A program made the translations under genes and the position numbers. A DNA stretch of 64,000 bases, from NCBI GenBank assembly GCA_051530055.1, contig CM121343.1, forward strand, positions 496,001 to 560,000, read 5' to 3'. Origin of the DNA: Neoechinorhynchus agilis. Lineage: Eukaryota > Acanthocephala. The notes under the pieces are model-generated. The model ran no database searches, was not told the origin of the DNA, and saw only the letters and a program-made list of their open reading frames with translations. Numbering within the stretch: the first letter of the stretch is position 1; the number at the start of each line of letters is the position of its first letter. Below are positions 35,757 through 45,931 of this stretch, piece by piece.

Positions 35757-36250
35757 TGGCGATGCTCAAGGAGTTCTTTAGTAAGCCACGTAGTGATTAC
35801 GCGGCTTCTCCACTTTTTATTCCAAGTAATGAAGACATCGTAATTGACGGCCGAAGGGTAACGTATTTTGATTTGAGTCCTCAATCACCAAAGCCAAATC
35901 TCGATCGGGACCTTAATGGTAATGAGCGTTATAGATTTTATGGATTCCCGTACGTGATGTTCAGCGATTTACGATTTATGATTCCTGGCGTGCTAGTCTT
36001 CGGACTTGCACTTAGAAACAAAATCAAAGGAATTCCACGCTACAGAGGACATTTGCCGCACGTTGCCGGACTGCTCGTTGGTGGATTCTTTATTGGTGGT
36101 TACATTCAAGCTCATTATCATAGATCGCGAGACCAAGCGCGATTAATCGTTTGGGATTACGTGAGAAAGCATTCTGATGATTTTCCGGAATTATTCGAGA
36201 AAAGAAAAACTTACGGCGAAGTTCTGAAGTCCTGGAAGCCGTGCAGATAA
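35757..36250 (+). CDS. NDUFC2: Complex I subunit NDUFC2-like
   Basis: Accessory subunit of mitochondrial NADH dehydrogenase (complex I) in the inner membrane. One exon, 165 codons from the ATG at 35757 (a second in-frame ATG is at 35763). Two hydrophobic stretches (FMIPGVLVFGLALRN and HVAGLLVGGFFIGGYIQ) match the two membrane helices of the family. The tail HSDDFPELFEKRKTYGEVLKSWKPCR-type block (shown here in part) parallels the vertebrate ending [20 protein letters not shown]. The N-terminal part is longer than in vertebrates. Single-exon structure, normal codon flow. Confidence 0.85.
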
Positions 36251-36414
36251 AGTGCTGTGTTGTTATTAATTATCGATTAGATTTTCACATTAAAAACCCC
36301 TAAGGATGTTTTGGTCCAAAAATGAACCATTTTGTATCTTTAACATTTTAAACCTAAACTCCTGCTCAATTTGTTGTGACCGTTCGATTTTATCGGTGCT
36401 TAAACCAACGAATA

Positions 36415-36570
36415 ATGGAGAGTTTAATACTGAAAAATTTGGAAATTGGCATTATACCTTTTGTAATTGTTTATTTGCTCTTTAATGTGAAATATTCGCG
36501 CAATTCTAATCAGATTGATTCAAAAATTGTGATAAATGAGAAAAATAAGAAGAGCTCTCAAGACCAATAA
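36415..36570 (+). CDS. Possible small single-pass membrane protein
   Basis: An ATG at 36415 opens 51 codons: a short N-terminus, one hydrophobic segment (LEIGIIPFVIVYLLFNV), then a Lys/Asn/Ser-rich tail ending KKSSQDQ. The layout matches small mitochondrial or ER membrane proteins, and it lies 165 bp after NDUFC2 on the same strand. I do not recognise it, and the frame could be chance. Confidence 0.3.
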   Translation: MESLILKNLEIGIIPFVIVYLLFNVKYSRNSNQIDSKIVINEKNKKSSQDQ

Positions 36571-37039
36571 TTTTTATTTCGAGATAAAATGACCCATTTA
36601 TCAGTATTACACACAACTGAACGATGATTGCTTATTAGTTTTTTTGTCGATTGTTCAATAAAATCATCTGAATTGCGCTTGCTTTTGACTTCCGATAACT
36701 GTAACGCCATCCCAAAAGCAAACATTATAAAAGTTCAGATAGAAACGGAGGAGCATCTTTATCCTCCAATGCCTCGGGAATGCATCCAGTATTCCCAACT
36801 TTAAACAGTCATTTCTTGATTTTCCGGCAACTCTGTACTTTAATGTCTAATATCCTTTTCCATAGCGAATGCAAAGCGTGAGCTAGCGGCCATTCTCATT
36901 ATTTGCTTACGTAATTGTTCTAATTTATAGGCCTTTTTTGTTTTTGACATTGCTGTTTCCCAGTATTTTTGTTTTATTAACAAACATCGCCAATATGGAC
37001 TCGACGGTCCAGGAATCGTTTCTTTTTTGACTTCTACAA

Positions 37040-37200
37040 AACTGCCGATGAGGGATTATGATAACCACATCTCAAACTTCATCCTTCCGAAGGATTTTCT
37101 ATTGATGATTACGGCATTTGCCCGTGGTTTCTCGCGACTTAAAAATCATAACCAAAAATGATAAAAATCCGCGATTTTAGTATCTAAAATGGTTTTAAGC
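37040..37200 (+). repeat. ~160 bp dispersed repeat, left of a LINE
   Basis: Landmarks: CTTCCGAAGGATTTTCTATT, GATGATTACGGCATTTGCCC and GCGATTTTAGTATC. Related copies lie at 39045-39170 and about 39200-39280, so the repeat brackets the LINE fragment at 37560-39055. A short similar piece is at 45590. Confidence 0.7.
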
Positions 37201-37559
37201 ATTCTTATGAGTGGTTCAGCCGGTATTCTTTTTTATAGATATGTTTATTTTTTCCATGCACGGCCCAATGGACACACAATCCATCGATCTCGTTTTGGGA
37301 AGCGCTTATCTGCGTTCAATGCCCAAGACGGTACGGTTAAAAGTATTCCCCATCCCAAAACTCGAAGAGTAAGCAACTTCGCAACTTCTTTGATTACGTG
37401 CAACTTCACGGGCGCCCGACCCCAGCCCTTCCACATTAAACACTCTCTTACCCCCAAATCAAGTAAATAATTATCGCTCTACCCCTACTTAAAAACGCCA
37501 AGCTGATCCATACAAACTTTCAGCTCTAAACTCATTTCTATCATTACCAATCACTCATC

Positions 37560-39055
37560 CCTACTCAAATTTTCGAGTCGCCCCCGGACTTCTCTCTTTG
37601 GGATAATCAATCGTTCTTTGTTGGCATCTCGTAATGTTTCCTCCCTTAATCCACCACCCGCAACGAACAACGCAACCCCAATCTCCTACACTCCCGCCCG
37701 GTTTTCCGAAATCAAAAATTTCCTCCCCACCGTAATCTACTCCAATACTCGTACCCTCTTTCCTAAACTAGATGAAATCTCACTCATTTCATCTACCTCA
37801 AAAGCTGACGTAATCATCTTAACAGAAACTTGGCATAGCCCCTTCAACAGCGATTCAGCCATCCTTCACGGGTACGCTCCCTCCATACATATCGCGAGGA
37901 CCTCAATTTATGTACGGCAATCGCTACCATACTCTTTATCTCAGGCTCTCTTCAAAACCCCGATTTAGAATTCATCACAGTCCATTTCATAGCTCCTCTT
38001 AGAAATGGCCTTAGAAAACCTCCCGACCTGGGTCCTCCTTACTCCAAATTGACTCTATGGTGGAGCTCATAAACTCCACAAATTCGCACCATTTCTTAAT
38101 TGAAGGGGACTTCAATGATCTATTTCATCTTCTACCCTTCTCCCAGTTGCGTCAACTTATTGATTTCCCAACTCGTCTTGACCCTCACCTCGACAAAGTC
38201 TTCACAAATATCGACGTCTACTCATCCGATTCTAAACTCCCCCCCGCGAACTCTGACCATTCCTCTGCCCTTATCACTCCATCCACCCCACCTCAGCGTA
38301 TGAAATCTCCCCGTTTAACCGTCTGGGATAAACGTGATCATCACATTCAAAATTTTATAAAATTGTTCAACTCTAACATCCGCACATCCCACTCTAACAA
38401 CACAAATGACCCTTCCTTGGCCGTGTCCTCCCTAATCTTAATCATAGAAAATTCACTAACTTCGGCAATTCCCAAGAAATTTATTAAGATCTTCAACCGC
38501 CATCCATCGTGGATAATCTCAATCTTGCCTATCGCAATAAATATCCAGACTTTCCTCGTTTTCGAAAAGCGCCATCGCGCAAAATACTTCTTGCCCGCAA
38601 AAACTACCTTTCCTCTAAAATTCGATCAGGTGGTAACTCAACATAGTGGTAGGCCGTCAAGGACTCTGTTGGTCTACACCACCCGGACCCCTTCACTAAT
38701 TTGTCCTCCACCGAATTAAAGCAGGTTATAGATTCCATTAATCAGAACCCATGCCCTGGCTCAATTTACAATCACTGCTCCACATCCGACACCACATAAT
38801 TTTTCACGCCCACATCTGAAACTTTTATCAATTCGCCGATACTCCCCATAGTTTCGTCATACGGGGTCCTTGGACGTCTCAAGAAATTATCTCGAAATTC
38901 GTCTTCTCTGTCCAAAATCCCAAACTGGGCTATTCGCTACATCATCCACGAACTCATCGACCCTCTTAACCTCATTATAAACCTCAAGTTTTTATATGGA
39001 ATCTACCCCTCATGCCTGAAAACTGCTAAAGTTATACTTGTTTCCATCCCCCCGA
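37560..39055 (+). mobile_element. Non-LTR retrotransposon (LINE) fragment
   Basis: Apurinic-type endonuclease motifs: VIYSNTRTLFPKLDEI, ADVIILTETWHSP, then LIEGDFNDL and NSDHSSALIT. The start of a reverse transcriptase follows near 38900 (IIHELIDPLNLIINLKFLYG, YPSCLKTAKVILVSIP), where the element stops abruptly at the repeat copy at 39045. Frames shift at least twice (near 37970 and 38720), so it is dead. The coding strand is markedly C-rich compared with its AT-rich surroundings, which suggests a different origin or age. Confidence 0.8.
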
Positions 39056-39280
39056 GGATTTTCTCCTGATGATTACGGTGTTTGCCCGTGGTTTTGCGCG
39101 ACTTGAAAATCCCAATTAATAATGGTAAGAATCTGCTATTTTAGTATCGAAAAAAGGTTTTGTATCGTGTTGTTCGGGATCGCTATTCCCGAGACTCGCT
39201 GATGTCATCTTCGGAGTATGATCACCACGTCTTAAAGTCCATCCTCCCGAAGGATTTTCTCTTGATTATGGCGTGTTTCC
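39045..39280 (+). repeat. ~160 bp dispersed repeat, right of the LINE
   Basis: One full copy (39045-39170) and part of a second (39200-39280) of the unit at 37040-37200. The full copy begins exactly where LINE homology ends. Confidence 0.7.
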
Positions 39281-39339
39281 TTCCGCATTTCCCCGTTTCT
39301 AATTGAACATTAGACGCAGGCAATCTGTAGTTGTATCAA

Positions 39340-39657
39340 ATGACGTCATTCTCATCCAAGCAACGGAAGAAACGTGCTCTCAGCTGCATGACCATTTACA
39401 TGCGCATCGATCGAGTTATGATTTTGCTCGGGTTGCTGATGTTATTCTTTATGGCGTCTCCTGTGAGTCCGAATTCCGAATGGGAAAGTTTGCCTATATT
39501 ATCCAACAGTCTTGTGATGTTAAATTTAAATTGGAAAAGAGTTGGACGGGATACGGATCCTTCGACGAGTAATGGTTTCAAGCCAATAACAGTCTATGAT
39601 GGCTACGTGATTGGCGACGGTGGACGCAATAGAAGTTCCAGCATCGCAATACTGTGA
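39340..39657 (+). CDS. Possible small secreted or membrane-anchored protein
   Basis: 105 codons from the ATG at 39340, with further in-frame ATGs at 39388, 39400 and 39418. Starting at 39400 the product opens with MRIDRVMILLGLLMLFFMAS, a good signal peptide, followed by about 65 hydrophilic residues with a Gly/Asp-rich end (YDGYVIGDGGRNRSS). No family recognised. It ends about 210 bp upstream of the phosducin-like gene on the same strand. Confidence 0.35.
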   Translation: MTSFSSKQRKKRALSCMTIYMRIDRVMILLGLLMLFFMASPVSPNSEWESLPILSNSLVMLNLNWKRVGRDTDPSTSNGFKPITVYDGYVIGDGGRNRSSSIAIL

Positions 39658-39870
39658 CTTCGTGTATCCCATTAAAAAATTCCTTATTTGCTCGAGAAGT
39701 GTTTTTCGGTGTGGGTGTAGTATTTTCGTTATCGATCCTCCGCCGCCGCCGCTGTCGTCGTCGTTTTTGGTGTGTGTAGAAGACGAGGAAGCTCGGGTTT
39801 TTTCTTGTCATCTAAGAGCGATTGGCGCCATATTCCTTTTAAATCCCGGATTCATTTTCTTAAAGACGAA

Positions 39871-40678
39871 ATGTCGACTCTTGACGATAAGCTGCTCGGA
39901 ATTCCAGCTCAAAACTATTGCAGTGACAGCGATGAGTCCGACGATGGTTATGCCCGATGTGAGCCGGCGTCCGTGGTGCCATTTATGGCATCGCATCAGA
40001 AGCCCGTCGCTACGAACACGGGCCCCAAAGGAGTGATGGAGGATCGGCGGTTATATGATGAAATGTGCCGGAACCAAGCTGAAGAAGATCACGCTCAGGT
40101 AATATCAGACATGAAGAAATTGAGCCTAAATAATCCGACATCGTACGTCGATAAAAGCGATGAGGATTTCTTCAGACGGTACTGCGCCACCCGATTAGAG
40201 GAACTGAAACACAAATACGACCGTCTACCAATATTCGGGGTTGTCAACGATCTCAACGCGGATAATTTCATCTTAGCTATAGATAACGAACACCCGAGCA
40301 CTACACTACTCGTGCATATCTTCGTCGATGAGAACTCGGCTTGTGAAGCGTTGAACGTTGCGTTTTCCTTTTTGGCAAAGAAGTATTTGCAAATCAAATT
40401 CTGCAGGTTTAAAGCTCAGTCGGGCGTACTCTCAGAAACGTTCAGGCAGAAAGGCTGCCCAGCTATCGTTGGCTATCAAGGTGGCAAACTTACGGCTAAT
40501 CTTGTTTGCTTCGGTCAACATGTCTCTTAAATGCACTTGAAAAGAGAGAAATGTTGAGTTACACCAAATCTTAGGAAATGACTTCTTCGTAGGTGATTTA
40601 GAGAAACTTCTTGTGGACAACAAATTACTACCAAACAAATTCCATGAGAAATCTCGGTGCTATTACTTGTTCGATTAA
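39871..40678 (+). CDS. Phosducin-like protein
   Basis: Thioredoxin-fold protein of the phosducin family; relatives help the CCT chaperonin fold G-protein beta subunits. Starts MSTLDDKLLGIPAQNY, an acidic N-terminus, then helical segment GVMEDRRLYDEMCRN and the phosducin core: DEDFFRRYCATRLEELKHKY, FILAIDNEHPSTTLLVHIFV, and GCPAIVGYQGGKLTANLV. The last exon gives LHQILGNDFFVGDLEKLL, which aligns in length and in the Gln with the vertebrate NFISVAEQFAEDFFAADV when an intron of 49 nt (about 40511-40559) is removed. A pyrimidine-rich acceptor (TTTTCTTAAAG) sits 5 nt before the ATG. It resembles PDC/PDCL more than PDCL3. Confidence 0.9.
40511..40559 (+). other. Non-GT-AG hairpin intron in phosducin-like gene
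   Basis: GGTCAACATGTCTCTT near the left end faces AAGAGAGAAATGTTGAG near the right end. Removing 49 nt joins NLVC to LHQILGNDFF, restoring exact family spacing. The two T residues before and after are shared, so the cut is ambiguous by 2 nt. A GT-AG alternative (donor at 40514) exists but deletes four conserved-spacing residues. Confidence 0.55.
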
Positions 40679-41699
40679 ACAACAAACGGCCCCAAATATC
40701 CTTCTAATATTTTGTCCAGTAAAATTGCATCAAAGGACATCAAACTTCTTTAACACAATGTTGCTCAGTGATCAATATACATAGATCTTTCCATACTGTC
40801 CTTTAAAATTAAATTAATTTTATAAAAACCGGATTCGCAAAAATATTGAATGGCCGTGGATATTTTTTCGGTTAAAGATTAATTTATTATTATGAAATAT
40901 TTCGCGAAATCGCTTAAAAACGTTCTCTCTCTTATATCGAAACAATTTACAATAATAATAACACGTTTATCTGTTAATTGACAAAGAAAATTATCTTCGA
41001 ATTTGCATGAGAATTATTTCAGTACTGCTTTAAGATTCGCGCAGAAATTTGAAGAATATTTCTTAAGTTGGTATTAGTTTATTTGATTTTTGTCGGTTAA
41101 CTTGTAGTTGTACTTTATCCGCGGAGTGATCATTTTTTAACCCGTGAAAAAAAGCTTTAAGTTGAAATGGAAAGTTTTTAACCCGTGCGAAAAAACATAA
41201 TCACATGTAATTCCGTTCAGTTTAATTACGCGTAAAACTCGCGATAGATCAATCCACATATCGTTTCCGGTGGAATTTAAATTTGGAAGGATGATTTGCA
41301 ACCTTTAAGAGAAAATTAGCATTATAACTCCCTCTTCTCAGCTCCTGTTGGAGGGGTCTCAGGTTAAAAAAATCCCCCAACAGTTGACATCTGCAATCAA
41401 TACTCATGGATACGTAGTTTATACAACCAAACGATGGTCTTTCATCCTCAATATCATACACGGCGTGGCAATTAATTCCACCTATTGCATCTGTCCTCCT
41501 TCTACAACCATTCGGACTTCCACCAGACAAGGGTTTTCCGCCCCTATGGCTCCTTAAATGTCTCGGCAGTAAAACCTATGGAGAACCCCATTTGAAAATC
41601 AAGGAAAAAATCCCAAAATCTGAGTACATAAAGGTCAAAGCGCTGAGATTTCAACATTCGCCCATTGCTTTTATTACGATATTCTAATGGTTGTGTACC
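40679..41699. other. Intergenic, nothing recognised
   Basis: AT-rich sequence after the phosducin-like stop. No gene, RNA or clear repeat is supported here. Confidence 0.5.
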
Positions 41700-42530
41700 C
41701 AAGGAACAAAATTATCATCCTAGAAAAAGGTCTCACTTCAACACGTAATAAAAAGTAACAATCTAACCAGGTTTAGGGAGAAAATAATTAAATAATTGTC
41801 CCAAAACTAAAAACTGGCTGATTTTGGTGTACATTCCGTATTTGTGCCGAGTTTGCCTTCTGTACTGGAGCCCCGAATCCCTATTTCAGGGTCAAAAAAG
41901 GTTCAAAATCCATAAAGACCGATAACGCACAAAGGGGACGCAATACCCCGCCGAAGGGAAGAGGAAACTCTCTGATGAATCCCGCCTCCTCGGGAGGTAT
42001 CTGAGAATCCGGATTAATGCGTACAAAACTCATAGCCGTGTGCTTCGGGGTATTAAATGATTTTAAGCGCTTCCTTGAACCAGATCGGTGGGATGTGTGC
42101 CCAAGGAACAAAATTATCAACCTTGAAAAAGGCCCCACTTCAACACGTAATAAAAAGTAACAATCTAACCAGGTTTAGAGATAAAATAATTCAATAATTG
42201 CCCAAAATTAAAAACTGGCTGATTTTGTTGCACATTCCGTATTTGTGCCGAGCTGGTCTAGTGAACTTGAGCCCCGAATCCCTGTCTAAGGATCAAAATC
42301 CATTAAGACCGATAACGCACAAAGGGGATGTAATACCGCCGAAGGGAAGAGGAAACTCTCTTATGAGTCCCGGAATCCGGATTAATGCGTACAAAACTCA
42401 TAGCCGTGTGCTTCGGGGTATTAAATGATTTTAAGCGCTTCCTTGAACCATGTCGGTGGGATGTGTGCCCAAGGAACAAAATTATCATCCTAGAAAAAGG
42501 CCTCACTTCAACACGTAATAAAAAGTAACC
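41700..42530 (+). repeat. Short tandem array of a ~360-410 bp repeat
   Basis: Just over two units, starting AAGGAACAAAATTATCA at 41701, about 42113 and 42471. Each contains ACAATCTAACCAGGTTTAG, AAAACTGGCTGATTTTG, a GAGCCCCGAATCC block, AGACCGATAACGCACAAAGG, GAAGGGAAGAGGAAACTC, and ends GAACCA(T/G)(G/A)TCGGTGGGATGTG. The same family forms a second array at 55.66-56.85 kb. Open frames within it are not conserved between units, so I treat it as noncoding. Confidence 0.85.
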
Positions 42531-43004
42531 GGCTAGCCAAGCTTACTTGATGGTTTCCTCACATTCAACTTTTTTTAGTTTAACTTATCGGCAGCTTGTT
42601 TTACATTTGGTTAAACCAAGCGTAAAATCGTTAATTCATTACATCATACTAATTGCAAACACATTATCCTCAACTTACTGGAATTTCCCACTTTAGAGCA
42701 ATAATTATCTAGTCTGCAGCTAAATGTGCTTAAAAATCTATAAAGCTAATCACATTGCTATGACAACCAAAAATAGCAGTTGACGACATAAACTACGAAA
42801 GAATTCCTAATAGTACTTATCCGAATTCCGCACTGTCGTGATTTTTATGAATCATAGGGGGAAGGGGAACTCTTAGTCATCGCACTTTAAAATGTCAGTA
42901 TACGTTTCGTACGTGCGACCGCTCACAACTTTTGTAGTATGACGTCATACGATGACGCGTGCGACGGGCGTGGATAAAATTTGCGGGAGGCTTAATTGTA
43001 GATA

Positions 43005-43425
43005 ATGCGTCGATTTGTGGGGAGAGCGAGCACTGGCGAAGGATCAACACAGGGGACAAACGACGGTGACCCTCCGGTTGCCCAAGTGCTCGTGGAACAA
43101 CCCCTGGTAACTCGCATAGTAGTGCGTCGATCAAGTCCGCGTGTCCGATTTTCCGATGATACGATCGATAATGAGCTCATGGGAAAGAAAAAGTCAAAAT
43201 GCTGTTGTGTGTATCACAAGCCGTATAGGTTTAAGGCTTCAGCGGTTGCTTCTGGGTATTCTCTCGTCGATGTTAATGAGTAGAAATCGCTGCAATAAAG
43301 GTGAAGATGACGATGATTCAGACGACAAAGACGACCACGGGTGTTCTGGTCGTCATGGAGATAAATTACACCAGACTCGTGATTGCAACTACCACGTCCG
43401 TTCGGATTTTGAGAAGGAAGAGTAA
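43005..43425 (+). CDS. PPP1R11: Protein phosphatase 1 inhibitor, PPP1R11 type
   Basis: Small disordered regulator of protein phosphatase 1. Diagnostic core VRFSDDTIDNELMGKKKSKCCCVYHKP corresponds to the vertebrate [27 protein letters not shown] (shown in part). A highly acidic stretch (GEDDDDSDDKDD) and HGCSGRHGDK follow, as in EEEEEGCGHTHCVRGH. The two parts lie in different frames joined by one intron; a GT-AG intron at 43229-43285 fits the phase. The 3' splice site TTAATTGTAG lies 3 nt upstream of the ATG. It is convergent with ATP synthase alpha (70 bp between stops) and has AATAAA near 43449. Confidence 0.9.
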
Positions 43426-43493
43426 CAAGACTTTAGACGCTCGCTAAAAATAAACGATGATAACTATGTTTACTCTTCGGTTTGCTGTTGTTC

Positions 43494-45190
43494 TTACAAT
43501 CGCTCCTTTTTAAGGGCGACATAAGTATCAACGAATGAAACTACGATCTGTTTAAGCTTGGCTTCCAATTCTTCACTGAGTTGTCCTTCATTCCTAATGG
43601 TATCTAGTACATCCTGATGTTGACTTTGGACGTGTTCAACGAATTCTTTCTCCCAGACAGTGATATCGTTAGGTTGTATCCGGTCGATGAGACCTCTGAC
43701 TCCAGCAAATATGACAACCACTTGCAATTCGATCGCCATTGGTTTATATTGACCTTGTTTGAGAAGTTCGGTAAGGCGTACTCCACGGCTTAGAAGACTT
43801 TGAGTACTGGCATCTAAATCCGAGCCGAATTGAGCAAATGCTGCTACTTCACGGTACTGAGCAAGTTCAAGTTTAAGACGACCCGCTACTTGTTTCATCG
43901 CTTTTATCTGAGCAGCACTTCCGACTCGACTAACACTGAGACCCACATTTATAGCTGGACGAATTCCTTTACAGCTTATATTCTCTCTCCCGTTTAAGTT
44001 AGATTTCAAAAGGAAAATATAAGACTTTATAGAATAATTCGGTTTCAAGGAAGATTTGTCCATCAGTGATTGAAATGACGTTTGTAGGGATATAAGCCGA
44101 TAAATCACCCGCTTGAGTTTCAATGACAGGAAGTGCCGTCAGTGAGCCCCCACCGAAATTATCGTTTAACTTTGCAGCTCTTTCAAGTAAGCGACTGTGG
44201 AGGTAGAACACATCACCCGGATAGGCCTCACGTCCGGGAGGGCGTCTCAACAACAAGGACATTTGTCGATAAGCAACGGCTTGTTTACTAAGATCGTCGT
44301 AAATAATAAGTGCGTGTTGACCGTTATCGCGGAAATATTCGCCCATCGCACATCCCGTGTAAGGAGCCAAATACTGCAACGGGGCAGCGTCCGACGCAGT
44401 GGCACTGACCACAATTGTGTATTTCATTGCACCGGCGTCAGCTAGGCGCTTCACGAGTTGAGCCACAGTGGATCGCTTCTGGCCGATTGCAACGTATATA
44501 CAAAACAATCGACGATCTACACTCTTTTTGCCCGGTTCGGATGATTTAACCGGCGTCATTTGGTCATTGAAACGCTGCTGATTCAGGATCGTATCGATAG
44601 CAATCGCCGTTTTTCCAGTCTGACGATCGCCAATAATCAACTCACGCTGACCTCTTCCAATCGGAAATAAACCATCGACCACCTTTAAACCGGTTTGCAT
44701 CGGATCCCTCACCGACTGTCTTGGAATTATCCCGGGTGCTTTTACACCGACTCTTGCCCTCTTTTTCGCATTAATGGGACCCTTTCCATCAATGGGATCG
44801 CCCAATGAGTCCACAACACGACCCAACAACTCCTCGCCTACCGGCACATCCACAATCGAACCCAAGCGTTTTACTACGTCTCCTTGTCGAATCAGTTTAT
44901 CGTTTCCGAACACAACGACCCCAACGTTGTCCGCCTCCAAATTCAAAGCCATTCCTTTAACACCACTCCCAAATTCAACCATTTCTTCGGCTTGGATGTT
45001 TCTAAGCCCATAAACACGCGATATACCATCTCCAATTGAAAGGACATGACCAATCTCCGTCATGTCCTGCTTAGTATCGATTCCTAGAATTTTCGCTTCC
45101 AGTTCAGCAGATACCTCAGGAACGGCTAAAATTCGACTTTTAACCAATTTCGAACGCTAATCAACGAGCTTACTCGTAGCATAGCTCCTA
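43494..45190 (-). CDS. ATP5A: ATP synthase subunit alpha, mitochondrial
   Basis: Non-catalytic nucleotide-binding subunit of the F1 sector. All family blocks are visible: [12 protein letters not shown] at the N-terminus, [13 protein letters not shown]-loop [80 protein letters not shown], then [20 protein letters not shown] and ALKKERL at the end. One intron (43967-44024) is not GT-AG. The 5' end is unresolved: an in-frame extension to a mitochondrial targeting sequence is not found; ATG CTA CGA near 45178 could start a short first exon, but joining it needs an intron of only about 17 nt or another unusual boundary. Confidence 0.95.
43967..44024 (-). other. Non-GT-AG hairpin intron in ATP synthase alpha
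   Basis: On the coding strand CTTATATTTTC near the start faces GAGAATATAAG near the end. Removing 58 nt joins ELFYK to GIRPAINVG exactly. TAAAG is present at both junctions, so the cut can slide by up to 5 nt. The only in-phase GT-AG choice would insert five residues (NISCK) into an invariant motif. Confidence 0.65.
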
Positions 45191-45931
45191 GCAACAAAGT
45201 ATGACGGTTGATTTATTCGTACAATCTAAATATACGTGCAGTTTTTCAAGTCAATGCAAAAATATTGATTCACCTTCGGAAACAGGGTCAATGCTCTTCG
45301 AAAATGATTCAATGCCACACCGAAAGCCATAAGTCGTTAATCGGCAAACTTGAAGTATCTAACGTGAGCAACGAATAAAAAAGAACGCTCTTTAATAATT
45401 CCGAAGAGAAGTCTTTTCTACCCGTTATTCCATTTCGTACACGGAAGAAATGCAACTATGATGAGGATCAATATGCCAATTCTTCCAACCTCGGCAACCG
45501 CACAGCGTGCGTAAAATTTCTTAGAAATGGAGACTGGATAGAAAATATCTCACGAAGAGATCATCGCATCTCCAACTCTATCACACCGAAGGATTTTATA
45601 TAGATGATCAAGTCAAAGTGTTGTCGACCCCACAGATATTCGATCTATTTTATTTCTGCATCCTTAGAAAAGTTCAAAATTCGAAATTAAAAGGAAATTT
45701 GAGATTCTACATTTAGAGGACGAGTCTTAAGAGTTCATCGATTCTTCCGTGTTGATTTCGTCGTTTAATAATCACAAACAGGTAGTTTTTTTAATAACAA
45801 CACCGACACTTTTGTCCACCATGATGACGAATGCGCTGAATTGATGCTTTTGTATTCTTTCGTGTATGATAGGTTTCTGATTATTGGCCCCGAACCGCTC
45901 TAGATTATTATTGTTATTATACGTCACGGGG
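45191..45931. other. Divergent intergenic region
   Basis: Lies between the 5' ends of ATP synthase alpha (-) and hnRNP L (+) and probably holds both promoters. A short piece near 45590 (CCGAAGGATTTTATATAGATG) resembles the dispersed repeat at 37.1 and 39.1 kb. No gene seen. Confidence 0.5.

Noticed and set aside
41881-42506. Open frames in the repeat arrays as genes
   Set aside because: They change frame and length between units and match no family; they are repeat sequence.
43229-43300. PPP1R11 intron as a hairpin intron
   Set aside because: GT-AG at 43229-43285 fits the phase and the facing repeats are weak.
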